Shown here: positions 21,728 to 35,708 of the stretch, piece by piece
How the letters are laid out: every line of letters begins with the position of its first letter
How positions within the stretch are numbered: position 1 is the stretch's first letter
Source: Laccaria trichodermophora
Taxonomy: Eukaryota; Basidiomycota; Agaricomycetes; Agaricales; Hydnangiaceae
Direction: 5' to 3'
Assembly: GCA_018417955.1 (NCBI GenBank)
Contig: JACTVC010000003.1
Location: forward strand, 1,612,001 to 1,676,000
Length of the DNA stretch: 64,000 nucleotides
Position numbers and translations under genes: made by a program
The notes under the pieces: generated by a model
The model's database searches: none
What the model saw: only the letters and a program-made list of their open reading frames with translations
Told to the model about the DNA's origin: nothing

Positions 21728-23842
21728 ATGACGGACGCACCCGTCGGAGAAAAACGCAGCGCCTACGACCCACGTTCCCCGTCACCTGGTCCTTCAGACT
21801 CGAAGCGAGTTAAGTTACAAACGGACTCAGTGATAGAAAACTCGACAATGGAGGAGGGGGACGAAGAATTGGGCAATGCAGAGGAGCCTGGTAGTTCGAC
21901 TAAAAGATCTCATGGTCGACCACGTCCTAAACGTGAACGAAACAAAGACAAGGAAAGCAAGAAAGATGGACGTCGTAGACGTCGCCAAATGCGGAACGAA
22001 GAGGATGCAAGCAAGGTGGATGAGGCCACTGGTCAAGAAGAAGGTCCAAAACCCCCTCGGTATCCCAAACGACAGTGTGCCCTACTCGTTGGATTTTGTG
22101 GGTCAGGTTACAGTGGCATGCAAATGTATGGGTCTAGGAAAGCGTATGCCTCACTTTGTCGCTGATCTTTTTTTTTTCAGACAGCCCAGCCATACCCGCA
22201 CCATTGAAGGCGCGTTGTTCGGCGCGTTAGTCAAAGTAGGGGCCGTCTCTCAGGATAATGCTGATGACCCCGTCAAGGTGATTGGCACATCATTTGGGGC
22301 CGATAGTTGATTTATATTCGGAAACGTTAGGTCGCGCTTGCTCGAGCGGCTCGGACGGATGCGGGCGTTCATGCAGCTGGGAACCTGGTATCACTCAAAA
22401 TGATAATTACGGTTCCCGGCATCAAAGACCTCGTCGCCCGCATCAACAAAGAACTACCTCCCGAAATACGTCTTTGGGGCTACGTACGTTTATGTCGAAG
22501 TTGCAACATAATTCTGACGAAAGGCGGTGTTCATAGGTGCGCACTCAAAACTCCTTCAATGCGCGCCTGTATGTCAATCTCTTTTCCTCATTCGTCGTCT
22601 CTCAAACCCCCTTTATGCAGAGTTTGTGACAGTCGGAAATACACGTACTTCTTTCCGACATATCTCATGATTCCTCCCAAGCCGGGCACAGGCCTGCATC
22701 GTGTCCTACAATTACCGTCGCAGCCACACAGTTTTTGGGAAGGTGATATCTCGGATTCATTTTTGGATGACCTCCGTCGCAAACGATGCTGGAGAATCGG
22801 CCAAGAACAAGTGCAAAAATTGCGGGAACTCGCGAAAGGCTACGAAGGCACCCATAACTTTCATAACTTTACAGTCGGTCGGGAGTTCAAAGAACGAAGC
22901 AACCACCGGTTTATGAAGCAAATAGAGGTTTGTTTTGGGCCTTAATCTGTTGTTTTCGTGGGTGAACTCAATATATGACAGGTTTCTGATCCAGTCGTAT
23001 ACGGGGATACTGAGTGGATTAGTGTCATGTTCCACGGACAAAGCTTCATGTTGCATCAGGTTCGTCGCCTAGTAAAATCTATACATTCTCAGCCACTCAA
23101 ATTATGTATCGACAGATAGTAGGTGGATATTTGTCACATTGGTCATGAAATCGCTGACAAGCAAGCATATAGAGGAAGATGATGTCGATGTTGGTTATGA
23201 CTTGCCGGACGGAAACATCCCCGCAGATAATTGATGAGGTATGGTCACTTCTTTCATTTTCCCATCCATTTCATTATCACCTGTCTAGCTTTACGGCCCC
23301 AGAAATGTATTTGTACCCAAGATGCCTTCCCTCGGGCTGTTGCTGGAGCATCCGCTTTTTCACTCGTACAACGGAAGGATGGCCGTTATCAACGAAAAAC
23401 TGCAACCTTCAGATGCAGAATACCGGCCGTTAATCGATTTCGAACTCCATCGTGAAAAGATTGACGCTTTCAAGGAGGAATATATCTACGAAAATATGCG
23501 TGAAGTGGAAGACAGGGATGGACTGTAAGTTCAGACCGACCGACAGAAGACCACATAGTGTGCTGAAATTTCCACCACGGCAGGTTCGATGCGTGGATCA
23601 GGGCAGTTGACTCGTACGCAGGTGATGATCTGTTGTATCTCAACCGTGAAGGGATTATTCCATGGGCGGCCGTAATCAAGAAAGGGGAAAGACGTGAAAA
23701 CCCTTTCCGGGAGAAGAAGATCTTCGATGCGACCAGCTTTCCCGCTGCTGATGAGGTGAAGAAACAGCTGGAGGAGCAAGCCGAAGCCGAAGACGAGGAC
23801 CTTGTCGCTGACAAGGAGCAACTTGCGGAGATGGAAGGTTAA
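21728..23842 (+). CDS. PUS1: tRNA pseudouridine synthase PUS1-like
   Basis: A TruA-type pseudouridine synthase modifying tRNA (and in yeast U2 snRNA), expected to be nuclear. The N-terminus is Lys/Arg-rich. Exons start 21728-22125, 22181-22277, 22331-22493, 22537-22568 and 22621 onward. Key motifs are [25 protein letters not shown], the catalytic-Asp loop [42 protein letters not shown] and [13 protein letters not shown]. The conserved HQIRKM motif is split: HQ ends at 23059 and RKMMSML starts at 23173. The Ile codon ATA at 23116-23118 lies between two good 54-56 nt introns, implying a 3-nt microexon. Stop is TAA at 23840-23842 after an acidic C-terminus. Confidence 0.92.
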
Positions 23843-24052
23843 CAAAAGTAATATGCTCAATCGAATAATTTTGAATATGCTTCCTGGAAAAGCCCTGAAA
23901 GATTTTTTTTTTCACCCTTTCAGCCCTTTTACACTTCTTAGGCTTGTTTGCCTTTGCGAAAAGGATGTATCCTAATATAATACAGCATGTAGGTGAAGAG
24001 TTTCTGTATGATTAAACGAGATATGTCCACAATAAATGTCCCAGCTAAAATA

Positions 24053-26785
24053 TCATCTGCGCTCAGCTGAGCTCGCAAAGAGATGTTTTAGTGAGCGTTC
24101 TAAGCAGAATGATATGAACGTTACCTCAATTCTACTGATTATATGCATATCTCCCGAGGATATGTTACCACACTCTGTCAAATATTGAAACTTCTCCTCC
24201 GCAATCCCCACTAAGAAGAAAAATAAACAATACTTCAATCGCCTTAATCGGGAAGTGAAGACATACACAATGAGCTGGTGTTCCCCTTTAAAATGGTCTC
24301 CCAAGGAGAAATGGGCAACATCTGAGTTAACCTGGGCTAAAACAATGCCATTTTTCTTGCTCTCTGCGGCTCGAAGAGGATCCCAAAGTCGCACACAACC
24401 TAAAAAAAAAAGTCAATTGACAGATCTGAAAGATGAAAAAATAAATACCGTCAGCTCCACCACTGACGAGCCCCAATCTCCCTGATATAGATGTGACCCA
24501 CTGCGCTTTCACAATGCCATATGAGTGGGATCCTGGAGCAACATGGGACGGGGAGTCATGCGAATAATCAAATAGCACATTCCTTGTACTCCGGAACATG
24601 CGACAATCATAAACATGTACGTGGTTGTCGTTTCTTGCCAATGCAAGGTAAATTCCATCAGGGCTACAAGTTGAATCGTTGATTTCGCCTTCGATATTTG
24701 ACGGAAATTGGTCAAGGTCAAATTGTGCAGTTTTGTCAGCGGTACCGGTGCGAACGTCGTAGCGGCGTAAAATGTTTCTTCCAATCGATCCACGAGTAGC
24801 AAGAAACAGGTTTTTACCTAGTATTTGCATCAGTGCTTGTCAGACCATGCCAGAAGACTGCTAGTGTACCAAAAGGATCTATGCAAAGAGCATCTCCAGC
24901 TTCTTTTGCGTTAATGATAGCAGAAGTATTTCGCTCCACATCAAATATGCGGTGGCATCCAACAAATTCATTGGTATCGATTGGCTCCGAAGAGGCAAAC
25001 AAACACCTTTCTGTCGGCCCTGATCCCCAGGCCATAGCACCCACATTACTATCTATGCCCGGAGGAGAAAGTTCGAAGGCGGCAACTGGGTGAAGTGACG
25101 ACCCAACGGAGATGGATGTTTCCCCCTCAAGGCGGAAAACGAAGAGCTTTCTGCGTCGGTAGTAAGCAGTCAGTCAACCCACAATATAAAGGTGATTACC
25201 TCTCTCCAATGGCAAGAGTCGATGTCCCCGGTTTGAATACGATATCGTAAGGAGTGCTTTGGTATTGGCCCACTTGGAAAAAGTACATTAATAGTCGCCA
25301 TGACGTTGATTAAAAGAATTATACATTTTACCCCCTTCCCGTAGCATTCGTCTTGAAGGTTCCATACTTGCACAATGTGGTCCGTACCCGACGACACGAA
25401 TGATGAACTATTCTCTCGTCAAAAAAAAATTATGAGAAATGCAAGTGAATTTCAACCTCAGAGGGTCAAATTTGACGTCGTTGACAGTGTTTTGCTTTGC
25501 GACATGTCCCAATCCTACCCCTCCCCCTATAAATTGGTGTCAGAGTGAGGACAAAAGATCAATGATAAACAAACTTGTTTTTTCCACCCTTGTCTGATGG
25601 CCAGGAAGTATCTGAAATCCATTGCGCCAGGTCATCAAGGAACCTGGCCTGTTGTATTCATCTGAAACGATTAAGCAACAGTTCGGAGACAACAAGCTTA
25701 CATGAGCATACCGTACACATCGTCAAAGTTGCCCCCAACACAGGCGCTGGCAATGATAGTCCACCCACCCTTTTGATCGATTCTGTTAATGGCTAAGTTA
25801 TGAGGTTGGATGAACTGTAATAAAAGGAACAAAAATCAATCTCACAACCAGGTGCTTCCTTGAAAGAAGCTCGTAGTTTCAGACGTGATAAATGTGCGCC
25901 AAAATCCAACGGCAACCAAGTTGGCCTGCAAATAACTTGCCTGCGCCTTGGCAGTACGGATCGAATATTGTGCGGGCGGCAGAGCTGCACGGGCGGTTAA
26001 GATCATCAAATATAGAACAACATCTAAATCATGTACGTTGATTCGTTCGTAAATAGCCTTCTTGGAAGTCGTGGTGATTGGTGGCCAGTGACTCTTGGAC
26101 ATATCGGGGTGCTGTTGTGGTGGGGTCTCGACAGGTTCGAAGGATTCAGCCAGATAGTCAGTCTCTTCACCATGGTCCATTTTCTCAGGATTTATTATGA
26201 GAGGGTCCCACTGCAGGAAACAGGCCAATGAGAGTGTTTCAAATTTAAAAAGGTGGAAACATACAACGTCGGGATCGTTCAGGTCGAGAAACCCGTCATC
26301 TGCATTGCTTCCAAATTCTGCAGTTCTCTGCGGGTAAGATGAACTTGGCGAATTCCTGACATCTTCGGTCTTGACGCGAGGTACAAACGCTTCTTCCTCG
26401 TCGCTAAGTAAGGAAATACATAATGACCTCGAACCCTCCTGGGTCATTGAACTTCGAGTTCGAGTCGAGGCGTGCGGTTGCAACCTCCTCCTCTTCGCGT
26501 TTGATTCCTCCGGTAGCGGAATGGAACGCTTCTATCGAGGCAATGAGGGCAATAGTCCCTTGAGAGGTTGGCACGAACCGTTGACAGCATCCGGTTTCTT
26601 GTTACCAGACCAGGATGGAACGTCCCTTGACGATTGGGAGCCAGGGAGTTGGGCGTGACGGACAACCTGGAAGGTGTACGTCTTTCTTGCTTTACTGTAT
26701 TTGCAAATACCACCGGACTGAGTTCTACGATGTCAGAGTCCGCGTCCGATTCGGCGTCATTACAAAGATCAATCACTTCGTGCAT
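24053..26785 (-). CDS. WD40-repeat protein
   Basis: A minus-strand multi-exon gene. The proposed start at 26785 gives MHEVIDLCNDAESDADSDIVEL, an acidic leader resembling a SUMO-interacting motif. A disordered region with Pro/Ser follows, then a helical part (KSHWPPIT, INVHDLD). WD-type repeats follow: SGTDHIVQVWNL near 25380, FELSPPGIDSNVGAMAWG near 25050, SPDGIYLALARNDNHVHVYD near 24640, and GLVSGGADG with VRLWDPL near 24480-24390. Several introns of 50-70 nt separate them. The C-terminal exon boundary is unclear, ending between 24053 and 24090. The protein is probably a scaffold; its complex is not identifiable from sequence. It is convergent with PUS1. Confidence 0.75.
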
Positions 26786-26990
26786 GGCAAAAGGAGTCAA
26801 GGTTACAAGTTCGCCAAGTAAATGAACAAGATAAACGGCTGACGAGCGCGAGACGGGGGGAAGATTAGTTGATGCCTGCAACTTTAGATTCAGATGGTGG
26901 ACTTTGACGCTTACGTCAGACTTCCTCACAAATTGAATCTGAGTGATGAAGGGATCATTGAAACGGAAAATTAGACCTCCAAAATTTATC

Positions 26991-29900
26991 TCAATTAGTG
27001 GCTCGCTGAACAATGTCCTCTAAACCGATGGCTCGAAATTCGTCGCTTTCCGAACTCGTGCTACCCTCTTGTGGTGCCCACACAGCATCATCCAAGATAT
27101 ACACCAACAACCCATGCTTTCCATCAGCAGTGGCACTAACCTTATAGAGCGGCATCCTCGAGCGCTCATGAGCGCGTCCGGTGGGAACGAACAGCAAGTT
27201 ATGTGATGCGACAAATTCTTCGACAATAGCACGGAAAGTGATCTCGTGTACACGCGCGGATGGTCGTGCGGGGATCTTAACCCCATCTTTAGCCCCGTTA
27301 CGGACAGGGGAACTGGGTCCAGATATTTCAGCAAGGTAGTCGGGGCGCGCCAATTCAGTTGGTGCGCGAGGACCTAACTCGATTGCTCTGTTCATGAGCT
27401 GAAGGCCACGAGTGAATCCACGACTAACGCTAGAAAGGTTTCGAATGGCCTCGGGGAATGCTTCCTTCCAAAATGAATACCAGATTGCAACTTCCCCAAA
27501 GTTGACTTTTGGCTGGATGAGCCAGATATGCAAAATGTCCAGCCATTTAGGGAAGAATTCGGTTTCCAGTAACTGTGAAAATATGGAAGGACGAATGATA
27601 TCTGACCACTGCAAAACGTGCTGCAAGGGTTCCATTTTTTGATCTCGGGGGTTTACGTGGAAGTCTTCCCTTAATGTTCTTCCGAGTTTTGGAACGATAT
27701 ATTTGAGCATCATGGCTTCCCATTCGCCCGCATCGAACACCTGGATTAAATTTATTGTCAACACTATCCAAAAGGACGAGGACGAGAAGCCACATACACC
27801 CTTCCAAGCAGTCAAATCCAGAGGCATTTCTGCACCAACAATCCAGCTGCGCAATAGGCTCTTCACCTTCCTCCTCGCATCACCGATAACATCCTCGAGC
27901 CTTAAGCCCAAGTGGGGTAACCAAGGAAACACAATGTTTTGCAAAGACACACTGGACCGCTTCGGATTCCAATCAGAAACAGCTTTCTGGACCTTGGGTA
28001 AAACGAGCTGATCGAGAAAATTATCCCGAATAAATGGGGGTAAGAATGTTGACCATAATTCGTAGAGTTTTACGGCTGGCTGGGGATTTTCGGCAGACCA
28101 CTCATTGTTGATTGTTGTCCGCACTTTCGGCAACCACACGTTCCACAATAAGCTCTCGAAATAGGTCATATGTGTATCACTAGGAAAAGATTCAGGCAAG
28201 GAATTATTGAAGGAGATGGATTCATACACGTCTGGCCTTGATGGAGTTGTTTCCGAGGCATGAACAGACATTTGGTTTTGTGGTACGTGTTCCTCGTGAT
28301 TGACCTTGAGTGCACGCCGCCAACCTCGGAACGTCGATATCAGCCCCGTGGGGTCCTTAAGAGGATCCCAAGTAGTGATCATGCGCCGAACAAGCGGAGT
28401 GATAGCAGCGACGACAAGCTCGTCCAATTGATATCTATCAAACTCCTTCTCATATTGGTCGATGAAGTTATGGAAGAGAGGTGAAAATGGCTCCAAAGAT
28501 ACTTCGTACATCGCAGCGAGTTCCTTCGACATGTTGTTAACGTCTGCCGCAATCAGTTGAACTCGCTGGAGTCGTGAAATCACTAACGCTAGGATGTCAG
28601 CATAATTTTTGACTCGAAATGATAGATTGTATTCACGTTCAGCTTCGTATTCAATTTTCTTCCGTAGTCGGGCATCTTCAGAGGCTACGAACTCCTTTCG
28701 CACTTGCAAAGCTTTTGCTTCGCGAGCAAGACCATTCAACTCGCCCTTACATGTGTCTGCAATTAACCTGATGTTATGACGAACTTCCGGTATTCGTGTA
28801 GGGTCGTTCGATGGTGACCAAGAATTCAACGAAAGGTCTGCGAGAGAAGAAACCTCTCGGGGCTAAGAGGGAAACATAAGTAAAGGGCGATGGACGCAAA
28901 AAGCATACTCACGACCGCACCAGTGGCATCTATAATTTGCCCGAGGCCAGAAGTGGGTGCTTCTTGCCCTGCCTCTGCAATGATTTGTTCGTACGTCTTG
29001 TGCTCGATCTTGGTCTTCACCTTTTTAGGGCGTCTCCATACATCGGAACGTTTCTGTTCTTGATTTCTACCCTTCTTGCTGGAAGTCTTTGTCTTTTCAT
29101 CGTCATCACTGACTACTTCTCCCCGCCGTTTAGCTTCCATCTTTGACTGTTGTGTTTTTTCCTTGAATCCCTTGAACGCGATACCCATCTTTTGAGGTCG
29201 CAATTTGCTCTCAATCGGAGTTACGATACCCTCGCCTGTAGTGCCTAACCCAGTTCCAGCTTGCCAACCCATTTTGGCCAGCATCCGAGCGCCAAAGGTG
29301 CCCTGAATTTTGCTGAAGTGTGCTAGCTCTGCAGCGGGGAGTGGGACCGCTTTCACAGATGGTGTAACTTCACGGATAAATCGTTTACTTTGGTTGCCAA
29401 ACACTGAAGGGAGGTTGTCGCTTGAGACGGATGCGGGAGATGAGAAAGAGTCCTCCAAGACATTGGATATAGAAGATCTTGAACCTATTCCTTGTACGGT
29501 GGTTGCAGGAACTGCAGTGGCAGAAGATCCTATTCCACCCCTCGATGAGCCTAGTCCCACCCTTGAACCAAATCCACCTTCAAAAGTTGCCCCGAATTGT
29601 TTAGATCCAATACCACCCAAACGAGGCTTCCCTGTATACTCGTCCTCGTCCTCGTCTTCTACGCGTACTCGGGGAGACGGAGCCCTGGAAGGGTCAGATT
29701 CGTCAGAATAATCTTCTGGCGCTCCAATCTCATCGTCCTCGCCTTCAGACCCGTCATCCTCACCGTCAGCAGATCCCTCCACATCCTGTTCTCCATCACC
29801 TCCTTCAACGTCCATTGCCTGTTTCAAATCGACTTTATTATCACTTGACACAAAGGCAGGTGCTTTCGCCCAGTCACTCCGCCTCACTGACGCCTTTTTC

Positions 29901-30106
29901 GAATAACTTTCATCATCACTCTCTTCAGCGAATACCCCATACAAGGCGTCCTCCTTTCCACCCTTCCTTCTGCGTTTCCGTTGATAGGGATCCTCGAAAA
30001 GCGCTCGTTCAGCTCTAACATCGGGATTATCGTCGAGGTCCAAAGCGTGACTATCCGATGAATCAGAGTCGTCGCCGTCGTCCATGACGCGTTTTCTCCT
30101 TGCCAT
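26991..30106 (-). CDS. G-patch splicing factor, TFIP11/Ntr1 (Spp382) type
   Basis: Ntr1/TFIP11 proteins use their G-patch to activate the DEAH helicase Prp43 and disassemble spent spliceosomes in the nucleus. Exon 1 (30106-28913) codes a basic-acidic N-terminus with a TIP_N-like region and the G-patch (GTFGARMLAKMGWQAGTGLG, then GI-TPIESKLRPQKMGIAF). A 50-nt intron (28912-28863) leads to the long GCFC-like C-terminal domain (RRMITTWDPLKDPTGL, YELWSTFLPPFIRDNFLDQL, LRSWIVGAE). A further 57-nt intron lies at 27797-27741. Because it is a multiple of three without stops, retained and spliced forms would both read through. The C-terminal domain ends with a conserved segment at IARHNLLFVP-like text near 27200. 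Stop is TGA at 26993-26991. It is divergent from the carboxypeptidase gene. Confidence 0.92.
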
Positions 30107-30564
30107 TGATGTTGGTGTGAGGAATCTAAGGAAGGGTTGTTGTGACTTGGGTCACGAGTGTGTGATCGGGAGTTATAAATATGACCGTCTTGATCAGAAT
30201 TCCTCAGTTACCTCCGTTCAACCAGCTCTCATGCAACTTGTAAGAGAATGCGATTCCAAGGTTGCCAGCTGTAAACTGGTTATTATACGCTACCAAGCGA
30301 TGCATCCGTTGATGCCAACGATCAGTACACACTCAGTACCCACAACGACACTATCACAATAACGGACTTCACCTTCAGCTGACTCCCTAACGATCCGAAC
30401 AGCTTCGTATCATGCGGTCTAACACGCTAACGTCACTCCTAATTGTTTTACTGGTTCCGACGGTTAAACTTACAATTGGCCCTTGGCATGAGACTGATTT
30501 TGTTGTATATATATGAGTACTGACCACAGCCATTCATATTCGCATCCTGACTTTGACCACTATT
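30107..30564. promoter_or_regulatory. divergent promoter region with TATA element
   Basis: This region lies between the G-patch gene and the carboxypeptidase gene. A TATATATA run at about 30508-30515 lies some 50 bp before the carboxypeptidase ATG and is a plausible TATA box with a very short leader. Nothing else was recognised. Confidence 0.5.
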
Positions 30565-33403
30565 ATGGTCCCCCCACAATTTCTTTTGGTCTTTCTATTG
30601 ACCACCTTTCCGTTCGTCGCGTCGCAAACCACAGCCCTCCCGAGCTCGTTCCCCCATGCGTACCCTGGCAAACCAAATGGCGACTTTAGCCCTACATGGC
30701 AAAAATGTATGTCTATGATCTACTCAATATGTGGTGATACACCTAAACCCGCCAATGTAGATTTTCTAGTCACCCAACCATTGCCGAACATCACTTTCAA
30801 ACTCCCTCGCACCTACGCCGGAAACATTCCCGTGCAACGCGCAGGTCACCCCAATGACACACTATTTTTCCTAGGATTTGAAAAGTCCATGGGTTCCCTT
30901 ACTGCCCCTGCATCGAAATTTAATAAGGAGCCTTGGGGAATATGGTTGAATGGCGGGTGAGTTCCACCCCGAACGAACTGACTCCCTTCTTGAACATCGA
31001 AACCAGCCCTGGCTCGTCAAGTATGTATGGTGCATTCTTTGAGGTATGAAGCGCTTAACCTCCGTCTTAATCGCCCTCAATGTACCCGTTAGAATGGCCC
31101 GATACGCATCGGCGGGGACTATCGCGCGTCCTCGAATCCCTACGCTTGGAATAAGCTGGCGGATTATTTCTGGATTGATCAGCCAGTGTTAGTCAATATT
31201 CTGGGGCTTACACTGAGAATGATGCTGATTTTCTCCTTCCCGTTAGTGGCGTTGGCTTTTCGACGGCGGACTCAGCTGGATACGGTTTGTTATTTAAATG
31301 AGTGCACATTGAGTTAAATCTGAAAGATTTGTATCAGTTGCTGATGAAGATCAAGTCGGAAGAGATTTCGTCAGTTCTACCCTCCTCAGCCTCTTTAATG
31401 CCTCTTATTTTGAAATAAACTACAGATGGGGTTTCTAGACAACCTTGTCAAAGTATTTCCAAGCTTAAGAACACGACCTCTCTACCTCACGGGAGAAAGT
31501 TACGCTGGAACTTATATCGTATGTCAACTCCAGATCGACTGTCCCTTTTACCTAGCATCCCTTCAGCCTTATATCTTGAAGACCTACTTTGGAATGCCAA
31601 ACCCCTCTGTCAACATCGCGAAAATAGCCATTGGAGACGGGGCTATCACAACTGCCCAGGTGTTTGAGTTACTTCCTTCGGTAAGCAATCTGAACTATGA
31701 GGTAGGGTTTAACTGACCTTTTTTTGAATAATATTTCCAGCTCAGCGTGATCGAAACATTTCCCCAGCTGATTGGATATGACAAAGATGTATATAAGTAT
31801 TTCAAAGAACAGTATGGTTTGTCATCGTTACTGGTGTCTCCTTGCTCACCAGCTCTCGTTTTGCAGGTCTCATCTATGCGGATACGACCTCAACCTCACT
31901 TATCCTCAGAAAGGTCTTCTACCCGATGTTAAACTCATTGCACCCACACAACGCCAGATTCCTTTCGCTCTCAGCTCACTCTCTCGAAAGGCTACTTTTT
32001 TCAAAGAAGTCTTCCGTCGATCACAGTCGGCTGATCAGTCCTTAACAAGGCGCGATCGTGAAGAGCGCAAGAATGCTTGGAAGAGAGATTTGTCGCTCCG
32101 AGAAAATGGGACGATTGATTCATGGGTGAGCTTCTGAAATTGCGGTGTTGTAGTGGAGCTGATGTAAATCTGTTGAAGTACGGCTGCCTCCTCCTGTATG
32201 AGTTCATTGATTATGCCTTCAATTACTCCTACCCATGGAGTTTGCAAAACGCATCCACCTTCGAATTTAACGTATGTCCCTCTCCCAATCTCTGTCTATC
32301 TGAATTGAAACCTCTTCCAGGTTTATGACATACCAAACGCTCTCAATCCGCAGGTTACTGCGGATGCAAGTGTATTTTTGAACGGTACGATGCCGATTGT
32401 TTCCACTGTATAGTCAAATGGACGCCTCTCAGATAATCGCACACGAACTGCGTTCCATGCACCGATCAGCAAGGACTGGGCCATGAATTTCAACTATGTT
32501 TTCGGAAACCCTGACGGCAACAGTGAGTTTGTCGGTCGACGCTACATTAACATTCTGACAACATCGTAGACTTTGATCCGAGTACGTCATCTGGCAGCAT
32601 TGCCTGGCTTTCTAATGTCCCAACGGTTTCCTTCTTCCAGGCCCGGAGTGAGTACTCAAGCATCTTCTTACTAGACTTCACAACTGAAATTTTGTTTTCA
32701 AGGCCGATCAATTTTTTCACAGCTCTCGCCACCAATGCTACAGCACGTAGCGTTGGTATACTTCTCTTTTCAGGGAACGACGACGCCCTCATTCCTCACT
32801 TGGGCACAGAGGGTACGAAATCGTCATTTTTTGTCAACTGAAAAACTCTTAATCTAGGTCTTTGTTGATAGTTGCCATCCAGGTATCTCCCTTTGAAAAA
32901 AGCCTCATTCTCATTTCGACTCATTGATTTGGGATAGAATGTTACCTTTGGAGGGATCCAAGGTTTCACTAGGAAGCCGTCTACAGCTTGGGTAAACGAT
33001 GCAGGAGATTTCGCTGGTATCGTTCACCAGGAGAGAGGATGGACGTACGTTCTCTTTTATGGCGCGGGACATCTCGTTGCACGAACGTCCCCCAATTCCG
33101 TATGTTTTCCACCTGTTACTATTAGAGGTCAATTGACAATTTCTTGAGGCCTTTACGTTCCTTCGGGAGTTTGTCCTTGGGAACAATAAGCAAGGGCTCG
33201 TCGTTGGCTCTGGCGACTATGTCACGGTCATCGGTGGCGAGAATTCTACACTCGCAGGTCAAAACCTTCCCGCTGCAGACGAAATCTACTACGGCTCTGC
33301 TACCACTCAGTCGACTTACATCGCGCCGTCCGCCACACGAGCCGCTTGGAAGGCGTTTATCCGAACAGAAACTGCCACAGGCAAATCCCAACCCACGCCT
33401 TGA
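30565..33403 (+). CDS. secreted serine carboxypeptidase (peptidase S10)
   Basis: An S10 carboxypeptidase removing C-terminal residues from peptides, probably secreted or vacuolar. The ATG at 30565 begins a signal peptide (PPQFLLVFLLTTFPFVASQ). Exons read 30565-30956, 31007-31043, 31093-31187, 31247-31284, 31338-31369, 31426-31518, 31567-31680, 31741-31811, 31867 onward, with several more to TGA 33401-33403. The oxyanion-hole motif WLNGGPGSSSM crosses the first intron. The nucleophile lies in GESYAGTYI. The catalytic Asp region reads SGNDDALIPHLGT, and the catalytic His lies in YGAGHLV. All three catalytic residues are thus present. Extreme intron density is normal for this family in Agaricomycetes. 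Confidence 0.93.
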
Positions 33404-33561
33404 GTATACCCACTTGCATGTGTAACGAAGTTCGATATAATTATAATGAAATGCCACAATTTTTCAACGTCTTTGTTCTTGAAAGTAAAATAATTTAAGG
33501 GAAATTTACAGTGGTCCAGCAACAGCCAACAACATTCAGGTGTGAATGAAAAAAATCCCAG

Positions 33562-33646
33562 GGCCTGACCGGGAATTGAACCCGGGACCTCCTCGAGATG
33601 GCTGACTAAACCCTAACAAGGAATCATACTACTAGACCATCAGGCC
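33562..33646 (-). tRNA. tRNA-Pro (AGG) with short intron
   Basis: The minus strand reads GGCCTGA...TCAGGCC with a perfect acceptor stem, A box TGGTCTAGTAGTA and B box GGTTCAATTCC. The anticodon stem CCTTG/CGAGG closes a loop with anticodon AGG (plus-strand CCT at 33612-33614). About 14 nt between positions 37 and 38 form the usual tRNA intron. It lies about 100 bp upstream of the RPT4 start codon, on the opposite strand. Confidence 0.92.
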
Positions 33647-33746
33647 GATGCAAGTTGAAACAAATAATAAGAGATGATCGGCTTTGAAGGCGTGGAAGAA
33701 CGCGTCATGAGGGGTTACGCGTTCTTCATTTCACCAACCTTCCACC

Positions 33747-35371
<1,625 letters not shown>

Positions 35372-35708
35372 TCATCTACTATAGCTGTGTGTATGATACC
35401 AACCGTAACGCGTAATAGTCCCCGCTTCGTTGCCTACTTTCTCAATGTTCGGTAATGCAATGGTCGTTCGGAAAAAGGTTTTTCAAGCCATTTTTCAAGA
35501 ACCTGCCAACACTTGCTTCCATGATTCTACTCTATTTATCACTACAGGATTTGCTCAAGAAATAGCTGCCCACATAGGTTGTCACCTCACACGTTCTGGT
35601 TCACATCCAACGTCTAGGGAGGTTTGTGATTAAATGCCGTTACCAGAAAGGGCAAGTGAATGAGCAACCAGATGAAATGCATCACGAACCTCCCACTCAA
35701 TCCTTCGG
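35372..35708. other. intergenic region
   Basis: The 3' flank of RPT4 and of the convergent phosphotransferase gene. A short frame at 35430-35633 lacks any recognisable domain. Confidence 0.5.
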
